This document shows, piece by piece, positions 9,455 to 18,345 of a DNA stretch of 64,000 nucleotides (within the stretch, counting starts at the first letter, position 1; each line of letters starts with the position of its first letter). The position numbers and the translations under genes are program-made. Origin of the DNA: Dorea longicatena (GTDB lineage: Bacteria > Bacillota > Clostridia > Lachnospirales > Lachnospiraceae); assembly GCF_025150085.1 (NCBI RefSeq), contig NZ_CP102280.1, positions 1,809,001 through 1,873,000 on the forward strand, read 5' to 3'. Under the pieces are notes generated by a model. The model was not told the DNA's origin. It did not search any database and saw only the letters and a program-made list of their open reading frames with translations.

Positions 9455-10096
9455 TCACCTTGAAAGCAGCGCATCATATTCACCGCTTTCCATCCTTTCT
9501 TTATCCAGTCTTACCGGCTTCAGACAAATATTCTTCATATCTTTTGTCTTTCCTTTCTTTTCTAACATCTGCATGCTTTCATAGCCAAGTCTGTATGTAT
9601 TTTCTACATAAATGAATGGTTTTTCCCCATTTCTCACCTGCTCCAGCACTGCATCTTCTACCGGCAGACGATATTGTTCTTTCTTACTTTTTAAAGTAGC
9701 TGCATAATACTTAAACTCACTCTGCATCGTATCTGTCACTGCCAGAAGATTATTTTTCTTATAACCGCCTTCCTTTTTCTCCAGATACATTTCCGGATAT
9801 ACAAGAAGGATCCCTTCAGAGCCATTCTCCATTTCTTCTTTCACAAGTTCATCAAACGCTTTTTCCGTCAGTCTGCTTTTATACCATACATCCAATTTCA
9901 CATGGTCATCATAAGCCTGGTCCCGTATTCCATCCAACAGGCCATACAGCTCATTCTGACTGTCTTTCGGTAAGATCACCGTAATCCTCGTCTTTTCCTC
10001 TGTGTAATTCTGGCCTGCCATCATCTGCATGGATACAAATGCGATCAAAAGAAGTAAAAGGATCAGCAATATATGTTTTTTTCTACCTTGCATCAT
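9455..10096 (-). CDS. Short membrane-anchored binding-protein-like sensor component
   Basis: A 213-residue protein with an N-terminal anchor (HILLILLLLLIAFVSMQMMA) followed by an extracytoplasmic part. ITVILPKDSQNELYGLLDGIRDQA resembles the start of a type 1 periplasmic binding domain, and GSEGILLVYP resembles the next strand-turn. It is much shorter than a full two-lobed binding protein, so it may be a half-domain or a degenerate paralogue of the next gene. ATG 10096 has a GGAGGAAACC site and overlaps the end of the kinase gene by 14 bases, which indicates translational coupling in a four-gene operon. No exact function is assigned. Confidence 0.7.
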   Translation of the reverse strand: MMQGRKKHILLILLLLLIAFVSMQMMAGQNYTEEKTRITVILPKDSQNELYGLLDGIRDQAYDDHVKLDVWYKSRLTEKAFDELVKEEMENGSEGILLVYPEMYLEKKEGGYKKNNLLAVTDTMQSEFKYYAATLKSKKEQYRLPVEDAVLEQVRNGEKPFIYVENTYRLGYESMQMLEKKGKTKDMKNICLKPVRLDKERMESGEYDALLSR

Positions 10097-11822
10097 CGGT
10101 TTCCTCCATCTTTGGAATTGTAATGGTCGCTGTCGTTCCTTCATCCAGTTCGCTCGTGATGGTTACGCCATAATCCTCTCCGTAGATCAGCTGGATCCGT
10201 TCGTTTACATTCCGCACACCAATCCCCGATCCGCGTTTGCTCGAAATTACTTTGTTGTGCATGATATGATCTATGGTTTCCTGTGTCATTCCAGGTCCGT
10301 TATCTGCTACATCAATTCCAATATCTCCATCCCTATCATAGATCCGGATGGTAATCTCTCCGTCCTCATACATTCCCTCCATGCCATGATAAATCGCATT
10401 TTCAAGCAGCGGCTGAATGGATAATTTCGGACACAAGTATTTTAACAATGCCGGATCTGCCTCTATCTGAAATTCAAATTTATCCTTAAATCGGATATTC
10501 TGAATTGCGAGATAACTGGATGCATGTTCCAATTCTTTCTCCAACGGAATCATATCTTTTCCCTGACTTAGAGAGATACGGAAAAACTTTGCAAGCAGAG
10601 ATACCATCTTTCCTGCCCCTTCATATTCCTCACTTCGTATCATCCAGATGATCGAGTCCAATGTGTTATACAGAAAATGTGGATTAATCTGAGACTGCAG
10701 CAACTTCTTCTCCATCTGCTGACGCTCGCGTTCGTTCCTTCGGATTTCTTCCATCTGTTCCTGCAGCTTATCTGCCATGATATTAAAATGTGCGCTGAGA
10801 TTTTTCAGTTCTCCGATTCCCTCTTCTTTTGCCTTAATATCATAATTGCCTTTTCCAAATTCCTGCATCGTCTGAAGCAGACGATAAACCGGATCCGTAA
10901 AGCTTCTAAAAAGTAAAATATCCAGGAAAATTAATATCACGCCAACTAGCAGCAGAGTAAACCATGCAACATAGTGCAGATTATAACTTTCAAAATCCAG
11001 ACTGGACATCGAGTTTACGAGTACCACATTCCATCCGGTATATCCAATCTGCTGGCGCTCAATCAGCCATTTTCCTCCGCTTTGCTCTTCTATTTTATAA
11101 TTCTTGCAGGCCATTGCCTCTTTCACCGTTTTTTCCTGATACATTTCCGAAGCGATCTCTTTTTCAAATGGATGATACAGTAATCGCCGGTTTGTATCCA
11201 GAAGGTAACAGTATGCCGATTTTTGACTCTTATAATGCAGCAATACCTCATCTATCGAATCCGTATAATACTCCAGAAGCAGTACTCCGGACTTCATATT
11301 GCCATTTTCCACATATTCTATGTAACGGCTGATTTCATAAACGTATCTTGCCTTGTCCGGTTGTACAAGTTTCTTCTCTCCGTAATGAATCGTCTCTATA
11401 TTCTTTTGTGCATTTTGAAACCAGGCTTCCTGTTTTACCTCTGCTTTATTCCTGTCCGGTAATTTTTCCGAATGCCACAGACTGCTTCCATCTGCATCGT
11501 AAATTGCAGCGCTATAAAGCACCTCTGATTCCCGCACCATACGTTGTTCCATTTCTCTTTGAAACATTTCTGTTGCCGTATCATAGGTCCGGATATCCTG
11601 ATAATAAATCGAGTTGATCAGTTCATTGATATTCTCTATCTCCGCTTCTAAATCCTGGGCCAGCGTTTTTTTCTGTTTTGATACTTTCTCAATAGTATCT
11701 CTTTGAAAATATCCCGAAAAATAATGCGAAAACAAAAACATACAGCTTATAATACAGACCGCAATGGAAACAGACATCACGAACGGGAACACAATGCGGA
11801 TACTTACTTTTTTATCCTTCAT
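10083..11822 (-). CDS. Sensor histidine kinase, YesM/LytS-like
   Basis: A 579-residue membrane kinase. A first transmembrane helix (about 15-35), an extracytoplasmic sensor region of some 250 residues, a second helix (about 290-310, WFTLLLVGVILIFLDILLF), a HAMP linker, then the His_kinase domain with the phospho-acceptor in QINPHFLYNTLDS near residue 390 and an HATPase with NAIYHG and DNGPGM. Two ATGs are possible at 11828 and 11822; the GGGGGGAG lies right against the first and at proper spacing for the second, so 11822 is chosen. The gene overlaps the regulator upstream and the short binding protein downstream, which makes a signalling operon. Confidence 0.93.
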   Translation of the reverse strand: MKDKKVSIRIVFPFVMSVSIAVCIISCMFLFSHYFSGYFQRDTIEKVSKQKKTLAQDLEAEIENINELINSIYYQDIRTYDTATEMFQREMEQRMVRESEVLYSAAIYDADGSSLWHSEKLPDRNKAEVKQEAWFQNAQKNIETIHYGEKKLVQPDKARYVYEISRYIEYVENGNMKSGVLLLEYYTDSIDEVLLHYKSQKSAYCYLLDTNRRLLYHPFEKEIASEMYQEKTVKEAMACKNYKIEEQSGGKWLIERQQIGYTGWNVVLVNSMSSLDFESYNLHYVAWFTLLLVGVILIFLDILLFRSFTDPVYRLLQTMQEFGKGNYDIKAKEEGIGELKNLSAHFNIMADKLQEQMEEIRRNERERQQMEKKLLQSQINPHFLYNTLDSIIWMIRSEEYEGAGKMVSLLAKFFRISLSQGKDMIPLEKELEHASSYLAIQNIRFKDKFEFQIEADPALLKYLCPKLSIQPLLENAIYHGMEGMYEDGEITIRIYDRDGDIGIDVADNGPGMTQETIDHIMHNKVISSKRGSGIGVRNVNERIQLIYGEDYGVTITSELDEGTTATITIPKMEETDDAR

Positions 11823-13410
11823 CCGCATCTCCCCCCTGTTTTCTGTATTTTACCGGAGACATTCCACAATTTTTCTTAAATACATAGCTGAAATAATTTG
11901 GCTCCGGATATCCCACCATATTTCCGATCACCTGACTCTTATAATCTGTCTGTAAAAGCAGTTTTTTCGCCTCTTCCATCCGACGTCCGGTCAGATAGTT
12001 CACAAATGTTCCACCTGTTTCCTGTTTGAAGATTTTCGAAAAATACGATGAACTGACATGAAGCTTTCCACACACGGTCTCTACACTTAAGTCAGGATCC
12101 GGAAACCTCTCTTCTACGATCTTGCGCGCATGTTCCGCCAGGATGACATTATTATCAATCTGTTTTTTCTGAATCAGCGACCGGATCAGTTCACAGTAAT
12201 TGACCAGCCAGTGATCCAGCTCTTCCCCTGTACTTAACGAGAGAATCTTCACTGCCATTTTCTTCGTTCCTGCAAATTCCATATCCGATGTGATCTGATA
12301 TTTTTTGTAAAATCTAGAGAATGAAAATGAAATTTCCAGGATCAGAACCTGATATTCGTTTAACGAATACTGTCTCCTATGAAGCCATGCAAGCAGACTT
12401 TCCACCTGACTTTTTAACTCTTCTTCCGTATAATGTGTGATATTTTTCCCTATATTCTCTACTTTTGTATTCCAGTCTTCTTTGACATCCTGCACCGGCA
12501 TGATGTCATTATAATACGTATAACTTTCTTCTACCGTTACCAGATTGTAATCCAGTGCCTCAAGTGCCTGTTCATACAATGACGGCATATCCTCAATTTT
12601 CTCCCTGCTGACACTGATTCCGCAGGAAATCCTGCTTTGGAAAATACGTTCGATCAAAACAACTGCTTCATCAATCGTCCTTGTGATTCTTCCGACATCA
12701 TGTTTTTTATTACTGCCCAGAATGAATATCTCATTATCACTCATACCAAATTCGTATACACGTGCGATCTTTTCCAATGCCTCTTTTATGGTCTGCTTCA
12801 CTGCCAGTTCGCTCAGTACATCCTTTTCATCCCCTCTGCCCACTTTCATGGCAACAACCGAATATACTGCATCTGTAAATTCCAGCTTCAGATTATCAAT
12901 CTGACTTTGCAACTCATTTTTATTCATTTTTTCTGTTACCAGGCGAGTAAAAAACTGTTGCCGCAAAAGCGGAAGGCTCTCCATATAGGCATGTTCCAAC
13001 CGGGCACGGTTCATTTTTTCATTGTATTCTTTATCGAGTTCTTCGTGCATCTTCATAAGAAGATTCTGCATCTCCTCATAGTTGATGGGTTTCATAATAT
13101 ATTCCGATACCCCATAACTGATTGCGAGTCTTGCATATTCAAAATCATCCCATCCGGAGAATAAGATTACTTTCGTGTTCATATAATCCTCATGGATATG
13201 CTTTGCCAGTTCCAGTCCATCCATAAATGGCATCTTAATATCACTGATCACCAGATCCGGATGCACCTCTTCCATCAGTTCCAATGCTTCTTTCCCATTC
13301 TGTGCCACTCCGGCCACACGAAATCCAAGTTTTTCCCATTCAATTCCTTTTTTCATTCCATACAGGATCTGCTGTTCATCGTCTGCCAGAATAATACTAA
13401 ATATCCTCAC
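11812..13410 (-). CDS. Response regulator, YesN type (receiver plus AraC DNA-binding domain)
   Basis: A 532-residue transcription factor. The receiver domain (1-120) has ILADDEQQI and the phospho-acceptor Asp in LVISDIKMPFMDGLEL, with the conserved Lys in YIMKPINYEE. A central region of about 270 residues without a clear domain follows, then an AraC pair of helix-turn-helices (about 430-530) with VCGKLHVSSSYFSKIFKQETGGTF and VGYPEPNYFSYVFKKNCGMSP. The start is GTG with GGAGAGGAACC ahead of it. Members of this family are paired with YesM kinases and activate carbohydrate uptake or degradation genes. The divergent-free neighbour is a sugar symporter, the likely target. Confidence 0.94.
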   Translation of the reverse strand: MRIFSIILADDEQQILYGMKKGIEWEKLGFRVAGVAQNGKEALELMEEVHPDLVISDIKMPFMDGLELAKHIHEDYMNTKVILFSGWDDFEYARLAISYGVSEYIMKPINYEEMQNLLMKMHEELDKEYNEKMNRARLEHAYMESLPLLRQQFFTRLVTEKMNKNELQSQIDNLKLEFTDAVYSVVAMKVGRGDEKDVLSELAVKQTIKEALEKIARVYEFGMSDNEIFILGSNKKHDVGRITRTIDEAVVLIERIFQSRISCGISVSREKIEDMPSLYEQALEALDYNLVTVEESYTYYNDIMPVQDVKEDWNTKVENIGKNITHYTEEELKSQVESLLAWLHRRQYSLNEYQVLILEISFSFSRFYKKYQITSDMEFAGTKKMAVKILSLSTGEELDHWLVNYCELIRSLIQKKQIDNNVILAEHARKIVEERFPDPDLSVETVCGKLHVSSSYFSKIFKQETGGTFVNYLTGRRMEEAKKLLLQTDYKSQVIGNMVGYPEPNYFSYVFKKNCGMSPVKYRKQGGDADEG

Positions 13411-13514
13411 GGTTCCTCTCCATTTTCCAACTTATTTTTCATGTCTTTCTTCTGTTTCTTCTCAATCAATGTATTTATTTACTGTTGCTTTTGTAACCTG
13501 TTAAGTATTCTTAG

Positions 13515-13543
13515 ATTATATAATGTACCTGCGTATACAGCAA
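13515..13543 (-). promoter_or_regulatory. Promoter of the YesN-YesM operon
   Basis: Minus-strand TTGCTG (13538-13543) and TATAAT (13515-13520) are 17 bases apart, about 105 bases ahead of the regulator start. The -35 box touches the hairpin that follows the symporter gene. Confidence 0.55.
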
Positions 13544-13584
13544 TAAGGCAAGCCGATTTTAATTTAAAATCCAGCTTGCCTTAT
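13543..13584 (-). terminator. Hairpin after the sugar symporter gene
   Basis: ATAAGGCAAGC pairs perfectly with GCTTGCCTTAT (11 base pairs) and the inner GATTTT/AAAATC adds more. No T run follows on the minus strand, so it may stabilise the mRNA end or act as a weak terminator. Confidence 0.5.
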
Positions 13585-13602
13585 GATTATGTATTTCGCC
13601 TT

Positions 13603-14988
13603 TTATGCTTCCTCTCCGGAGCCATTAATCTTAGCCACTACTTTTTTCATAAATTCATCGCTTAATTTATATTTGTTCTTATATACGATGTATGCCAGAA
13701 TGACTCCGATTGTCGGTACGATACACATCAGTACACGGATAGAATTCTGTGTTGCCAGCGACTGTACTGCATTCGGTACATATCCGGTAAGTTCCAGTAC
13801 AAATCCGATTGCCAGTGAAGTAAATGCTGCGGTCAGTTTTACGATCAGTGTCTGTAAAGAGAATACCACTCCTTCATTTCTCGTTCCAAGAACATACTCA
13901 CCATAATCAACAACATCTGCAAGGAATACAGTCGCACATCCAAGTTCCAGACCAGTTCCTGTCTTAACGATCACACCTGCAACTGCTGTCAGCGCAATGT
14001 TATTCGGGCATGCAATACCAACGATCAGTAATAAGATCAACCCGATTGGCGGGAGTACACATGCCATCAGGAACGCTTTCTTTCTGGATAACACCTTTGT
14101 TACCTTCGGAAAGATCAGAAGTCCGACTACTTCTGCAACCGATGCACTGATCATAAATGCAGATAACATTCCCGCATTATTACATACATAACTGAAGTAA
14201 TAAGTTGCAACTCCCATGATTGCCTGAATTGCCACGTTATATAAAAGAATCAGTAATACTGCCCATCTTAACTGATCATTCTTCTTAATGACAGTAAAGA
14301 GGTCTTTGAATTTCATCTTGTCCTTTTCCTCAACATCATGCTGGATCTTCGGCAGATTGATCACACATACAGCCATTGTAAAAATAAATGTTGCTGCAAT
14401 GATCAGTGCAAATCTGTGATATCCTGTGTAATCACCACCAAGTCCTTTAATAATCTGCACACCGAAGCCTGCAATGATCAGTGACTGTCCGATACTTGCA
14501 AAAATTCTTGGCAATACCGATACTTTTTCACGTTCCTGTGGATCAGAAGTCAGATTCGGAATCACTGACCAGTATGGAATATCCATGATGGTATAAGTCA
14601 TTCCCCATAAAATATATACAACCGTCGCAAAGACGCAAAGCTTCACACCTGTCAGATGAAAATCTGTAAATACAGTTACAAATACGAACGCATTGATCAG
14701 CGTTCCGATTACAAGCCACGGAACAAACTTTCCAAAACGGCTTCTCGTATTATCCACGATCATTCCCATGAACAGATCATTGAACGCATCCCAGATCTTC
14801 GCCACGAAGAACATCGTTCCAATAAACGCCGGTGCAACTTTAATGATATCTGTAAAATAGATCATCGAAAATGTTGCGATCATTCCATAAATCAAATCCT
14901 TACCCAATGCCCCAAATGCAAATGTATACTTTACTCTTCCGGGAATCTTTCCCTGGTATACTACACTGCTCTTACTGTTATTTCCCAT
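13603..14988 (-). CDS. GPH-family (glycoside-pentoside-hexuronide) cation symporter
   Basis: A 461-residue protein with about 12 membrane helices. Signature parts of the GPH branch of the MFS are present: FAFGALGKDLIYGMIATFSM, then FVAKIWDAFNDLFMGMIVDNTRSRFGKFVPWL, where the DxxND and the basic loop match the MelB-type sodium/proton-coupled sugar site. Such carriers move galactosides, xylosides or glucuronides. The ATG has AAGGAG ten bases upstream and another GAGGA adjacent. A pair of AACATTTG repeats lies 57 bases in front, and galE is the next gene upstream, which hints at a galactose-containing substrate; this is inference. Confidence 0.92.
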   Translation of the reverse strand: MGNNSKSSVVYQGKIPGRVKYTFAFGALGKDLIYGMIATFSMIYFTDIIKVAPAFIGTMFFVAKIWDAFNDLFMGMIVDNTRSRFGKFVPWLVIGTLINAFVFVTVFTDFHLTGVKLCVFATVVYILWGMTYTIMDIPYWSVIPNLTSDPQEREKVSVLPRIFASIGQSLIIAGFGVQIIKGLGGDYTGYHRFALIIAATFIFTMAVCVINLPKIQHDVEEKDKMKFKDLFTVIKKNDQLRWAVLLILLYNVAIQAIMGVATYYFSYVCNNAGMLSAFMISASVAEVVGLLIFPKVTKVLSRKKAFLMACVLPPIGLILLLIVGIACPNNIALTAVAGVIVKTGTGLELGCATVFLADVVDYGEYVLGTRNEGVVFSLQTLIVKLTAAFTSLAIGFVLELTGYVPNAVQSLATQNSIRVLMCIVPTIGVILAYIVYKNKYKLSDEFMKKVVAKINGSGEEA

Positions 14989-15044
14989 TCCTCTTTACTC
15001 CTTCTTACATTTTTCTGCACAGCTCTTTAGCATGAATAAAGTTT

Positions 15045-15072
15045 AACATTTGGGAATGCATATGAACATTTG
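15045..15072. promoter_or_regulatory. Candidate AraC-type operator (two direct repeats)
   Basis: AACATTTG at 15045-15052 and again at 15065-15072, exactly 20 bases apart, two turns of the helix. AraC-family proteins with paired helix-turn-helices bind such half-sites, and a YesN regulator is encoded just downstream of the transporter these repeats precede. Confidence 0.45.
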
Positions 15073-15107
15073 ATATTCTATTCAAAAAATATGAATTTCT
15101 ATTTGGT

Positions 15108-15199
15108 ATCTACCGAACCTGCCACCGGCAACTTCTCTTGCATACTTTGATATCTACAGGACCTGCCACTGGCAGCTCCTTACGAATACATGGCAATAA
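15108..15199. repeat. Two related short palindromic repeats
   Basis: TATCTACCGAACCTGCCACCGGCAACT is followed some 49 bases later by TATCTACAGGACCTGCCACTGGCAGCT. Each core is itself a small palindrome (CTGCCACTGGCAG). The second unit continues into ATGGCAATAAAAA, which recurs at 25984-25997 after a related core. Confidence 0.5.
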
Positions 15200-15200
15200 A

Positions 15201-15232
15201 AACAGGGCAGCCTGCGAAAAGACTGCCCTGCA
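15201..15232. terminator. Terminator-like hairpin downstream of galE
   Basis: CAGGGCAG and CTGCCCTG form an 8-base-pair stem around CCTGCGAAAAGA, 30 bases after the galE stop. An AAAAA run on the plus strand left of it gives a T run in the minus direction, which fits termination of galE. Confidence 0.65.
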
Positions 15233-15265
15233 TATAAATTGTATTTCCAACTTATTTAAAAATTT

Positions 15266-16288
15266 CTATTTTTCATATCCGTTTGGATTCTGTGACTGCC
15301 ATCTCCATGTATCGGCACACATCTCATCCAGCCCTTTTTCAGCCTTCCAGCCAAGCACTCTTGCTGCCTTGGCAGGATCTGCATAACACATCGCGATATC
15401 TCCGGCTCTTCTTGGTTTGATCTCATATGGAATCTCTTTTCCACATGCTTTGCCGAATGCTTTTACCATATCAAGCACGGAATATCCAACACCCGTTCCA
15501 AGATTGATCACATCAAGTCCCGGATTGCTGAAGATATAGTTAATTGCTTTTACGTGTCCTTTTGCAAGATCTACTACATGAATGTAGTCACGGACTCCGG
15601 TTCCGTCCGGTGTGTCATAGTCATCTCCGAATACGCCGAGTTTTTCAAGCTTTCCTACTGCCACCTGTGAAATATATGGCATCAGGTTGTTCGGGATTCC
15701 CTTCGGATCCTCTCCGATACGTCCACTTTCATGTGCTCCTACCGGGTTGAAATAGCGAAGAAGAATAACATTCATATCTGGATTGGCCTTCTGTACATCC
15801 GTCATGATCTGTTCCATCATGGATTTTGTCCATCCGTAAGGATTCGTGCACTGTCCCTTCGGACACTCCTCTGTGATCGGCATCTCCTCCGGACTTCCGT
15901 ATACAGTTGCAGATGAGCTGAATACGATATTCTTAACCCCTGTCTGTTTCATAACATCCATAAGTGTCAGGGTTCCTGTTATATTATTACGGTAATACTC
16001 TAATGGCTTCTGTACAGATTCTCCGACTGCCTTCAATGCTGCACAGTGAATCACCGCATCTACACCCTCTTTTTCCATCATTGCCTTCAATGCAGTTTCA
16101 TCCATTACATCTCCTTCATAAAATGTAATGTGCTTTCCAGAAAGCTCTTCTACTCTCTTTAAAGATTCTTTTGATGAATTGCACAGATTGTCATATACAA
16201 CAACTTCATATCCTTCATTCAAAAGTTCCAGTGCTGTGTGACTTCCGATATAACCGGCGCCTCCGGTGATTAATATTTTCTTTGTCAT
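15266..16288 (-). CDS. galE: UDP-glucose 4-epimerase
   Basis: Interconverts UDP-galactose and UDP-glucose, the last step of the Leloir pathway and a source of UDP-galactose for cell-surface sugars. The 340-residue short-chain dehydrogenase starts MTKKILITGGAGYIGSHTA, with the NAD-binding GGAGYIG, and has the catalytic Tyr-Lys pair in NPYGWTKSMME after the SSSATVYG segment. The frame runs upstream to 16327, but ATG 16288 has an AGGAGGT site. It appears to be transcribed alone from a promoter near 16326-16354; it is not in a galK-galT operon here. Confidence 0.97.
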   Translation of the reverse strand: MTKKILITGGAGYIGSHTALELLNEGYEVVVYDNLCNSSKESLKRVEELSGKHITFYEGDVMDETALKAMMEKEGVDAVIHCAALKAVGESVQKPLEYYRNNITGTLTLMDVMKQTGVKNIVFSSSATVYGSPEEMPITEECPKGQCTNPYGWTKSMMEQIMTDVQKANPDMNVILLRYFNPVGAHESGRIGEDPKGIPNNLMPYISQVAVGKLEKLGVFGDDYDTPDGTGVRDYIHVVDLAKGHVKAINYIFSNPGLDVINLGTGVGYSVLDMVKAFGKACGKEIPYEIKPRRAGDIAMCYADPAKAARVLGWKAEKGLDEMCADTWRWQSQNPNGYEK

Positions 16289-16325
16289 TACGATACCTCC
16301 TATTTTTACCTTTACTGCATATATC

Positions 16326-16354
16326 ATTATAAGAATCTGTAATTTTCCTGTACA
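16326..16354 (-). promoter_or_regulatory. Probable promoter of galE
   Basis: Minus-strand TATAAT (16326-16331) with TGTACA (16349-16354) 17 bases upstream. The -10 is perfect and the -35 is weak. Confidence 0.45.
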
Positions 16355-16416
16355 TACAAAAAACTCTACAAAATATACACTTTTTTTCTTCTGGACATAT
16401 CGTATTTTAATTATAT

Positions 16417-17022
16417 CTATTTTTCCTTTTCCAGAATCCTCTGCATCTTCCCTTTGATCCTCTGAAGTGCATTATCAATCGTCTTCGGACTCCGGTCCAG
16501 AAGCTTTGCAATTGTCTTATAATCGGTCCCCATCAGGTGTAAATACAAGACTCTGCGTTCCAGTTCACTTAAATCCTTTTCCAGCCGTTCTTCCAGCGAC
16601 TTTGCATGTTCCTGACTGACAAGCAGTTCTTCCGGATTTGTCTCATGTTCTGATTCCATCATATCGATCAGAGAACCTTCGCCATCTTCCCTTTCATACA
16701 AAGAAATGTAACTGTTAAGCGGGCTGTGTTTCTTTCTGTTCGAAGCTTCGATTGCCGAATAGAGCTGTCTCGTCACACACAGTCTTGCAAAACTGAAGAA
16801 AGAAGCTTCCTGATCCACATCATAATCCTGAACAGCTTTGAAAAGACCGATCATTCCTTCCTGGATCAGGTCGTCTGTCTCTCCGCCGAGCAGATACATT
16901 GCATTGGCTTCTTTTCTGACCAGATTCTTATATTTTTCCATCAGATAATCTATAATCCCGGTTTCTCCCATGCGGAGTCTGCGGATCAGTTCTTCGTCTG
17001 TTAATTTTTTATACTCTGTCAT
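16417..17022 (-). CDS. sigH: RNA polymerase sigma factor SigH family
   Basis: A 201-residue sigma-70 family factor of the sporulation/stationary-phase sigma-H type, which directs RNA polymerase to early sporulation or transition-state promoters in Bacilli and Clostridia. Region 2 contains LVRKEANAMYLLGGETDDLIQEGMIG and FFSFARLCVTRQL; region 4 near the C-terminus has LSELERRVLYLHLMGTDYKTIAKLLDRSPKTIDNALQRI. The frame opens at 17043, but ATG 17022 (MTEYKKL) has CGGAGGAAAG at good spacing. It follows rlmB as in Bacillus subtilis, where the order is cysE-cysS-mrnC-rlmB-yacP-sigH; a yacP-like gene is absent here. Confidence 0.93.
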   Translation of the reverse strand: MTEYKKLTDEELIRRLRMGETGIIDYLMEKYKNLVRKEANAMYLLGGETDDLIQEGMIGLFKAVQDYDVDQEASFFSFARLCVTRQLYSAIEASNRKKHSPLNSYISLYEREDGEGSLIDMMESEHETNPEELLVSQEHAKSLEERLEKDLSELERRVLYLHLMGTDYKTIAKLLDRSPKTIDNALQRIKGKMQRILEKEK

Positions 17023-17091
17023 ACTTTCCTCCGAAGTCCACATTTCACTCTATACTTATCTGCTTATGGCAATCGCCTGTACTTCACTTTC

Positions 17092-17889
17092 TTACTGCAT
17101 CCGCTGTCTTACGATCTCATATGCCAGCACACCTGCTGCTACCGATGCATTCAGGGAATCGATGTCCCCCTTCATCGGGATTCTGGCGGTAAAATCGCAA
17201 GTGTCTTTGACCAGACGTCCCACGCCTTCGCCTTCATTACCGATCACCAGACCGATCGGCCCCTTCATATTGACATCATACATGACATCGCCGTCCATAT
17301 CGGCACACACGAACCACAGACCCTTCTTCTTCAGATCTTCCATCGTCTTTACCAGATTCGTTACTTTTGCAACCGGCGTATAATTCAGCGCACCTGCGGA
17401 AGTTCTTGCCACAGTTGCCGTCAGTCCGACTGCACGTCTCTTCGGAATGATCACGCCATGTGCACCTGCCTGATTTGCGGTACGGATGATCGCACCAAGA
17501 TTGTGCGGATCTTCGATATTATCCAAAATGATCAGGAACGGATCTTCCCCTTTTTCTTCTGCAAGCTTTAACATATCTTCTACTTCTGCATACTCATATG
17601 CGGCAACACTTGCGATCACACCCTGGTGTTTTCCGGTCTCTGACAACTGGTTTAAGCGGTCCTTTTCCACAAAGTTCAGGATCGTGTCATGCTTTCTTGC
17701 CTCACGGATGATGGATCTGACTGCGCCGTCCTGACATCCGTCCAGTACATACAGCTTGTCTACCGGTTTTCCGGAACGAAATGCTTCCATGACGGCATTT
17801 CTTCCTTCTATGATATTTTCATTTTCTTTCTTATCATACGATTTTTTATCGTGCATCTTCTTATCATGTACATTCTTATCGTGACTCAT
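17092..17889 (-). CDS. rlmB: 23S rRNA (guanosine-2'-O)-methyltransferase, RlmB/TrmH family
   Basis: SPOUT-fold enzyme that methylates a ribose in 23S rRNA using S-adenosylmethionine. After a lysine/histidine-rich N-terminal extension of about 25 residues with repeated HDKK units comes ENIIEGRNAVMEAFRS, the RNA-binding substrate domain, then ILDNIEDPHNLGAIIRTANQAGAHGVII, VGLTATVARTSAGAL and the trefoil-knot motif IGNEGEGVGRLV...SLNASVAAGVLAYE. Length is 265 from ATG 17889, which has AAGGAG eight bases ahead; a GTG at 17898 would leave no spacing. It begins 12 bases after the mrnC stop, so it belongs to the same operon. Confidence 0.94.
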   Translation of the reverse strand: MSHDKNVHDKKMHDKKSYDKKENENIIEGRNAVMEAFRSGKPVDKLYVLDGCQDGAVRSIIREARKHDTILNFVEKDRLNQLSETGKHQGVIASVAAYEYAEVEDMLKLAEEKGEDPFLIILDNIEDPHNLGAIIRTANQAGAHGVIIPKRRAVGLTATVARTSAGALNYTPVAKVTNLVKTMEDLKKKGLWFVCADMDGDVMYDVNMKGPIGLVIGNEGEGVGRLVKDTCDFTARIPMKGDIDSLNASVAAGVLAYEIVRQRMQ

Positions 17890-17901
17890 ATTCGACACTC
17901 C

Positions 17902-18345
17902 TTATTGTTCTTTGATACTGTCCAGACCTATTTTAACCAGTTCCAGCATTCTTTTCCACTCTTTTTTCAGATACAGATAACCAAGCAGGGCTTCGAATCC
18001 CGTCGCACGTCTGTAATCTGTGATCGACTGGTTCTTCGCCGGCGATACACTCTTGGCATTGCGGCCTCTTTTATAGATGGCATGCTCTTCTTCTGTCAGA
18101 TGTTCCTGCATTGTACGCATCATTTTCGACTGTGCGGATGCCTGTACATAAGAGCTGGTCTTCTGGTGCAGTTTCTGTACCTGACGGTTTCCTTCATTGA
18201 TCACCAGCGTTTTGATGATCAGATCATAAATGCAGTCTCCGATATATGCCAAAGTAAGAGGTGAATATTCTTTGATATCCACCTCTTTCATCTGGAAAAT
18301 CTCCTGCATATAAGTGTCAAATTCCCACTCTACGCTCTTTTCCAT
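17902..18345 (-). CDS. mrnC: Mini-ribonuclease III
   Basis: A 147-residue RNase III domain without a double-stranded RNA binding domain, which trims the ends of 23S rRNA precursors in Firmicutes. The metal-binding signature [19 protein letters not shown] and the later [18 protein letters not shown] (second acidic site) are in place. The ATG overlaps the end of cysS by 16 bases and has AAGGAG. The gene order cysS-mrnC-rlmB is conserved in Firmicutes. Confidence 0.95.
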   Translation of the reverse strand: MEKSVEWEFDTYMQEIFQMKEVDIKEYSPLTLAYIGDCIYDLIIKTLVINEGNRQVQKLHQKTSSYVQASAQSKMMRTMQEHLTEEEHAIYKRGRNAKSVSPAKNQSITDYRRATGFEALLGYLYLKKEWKRMLELVKIGLDSIKEQ

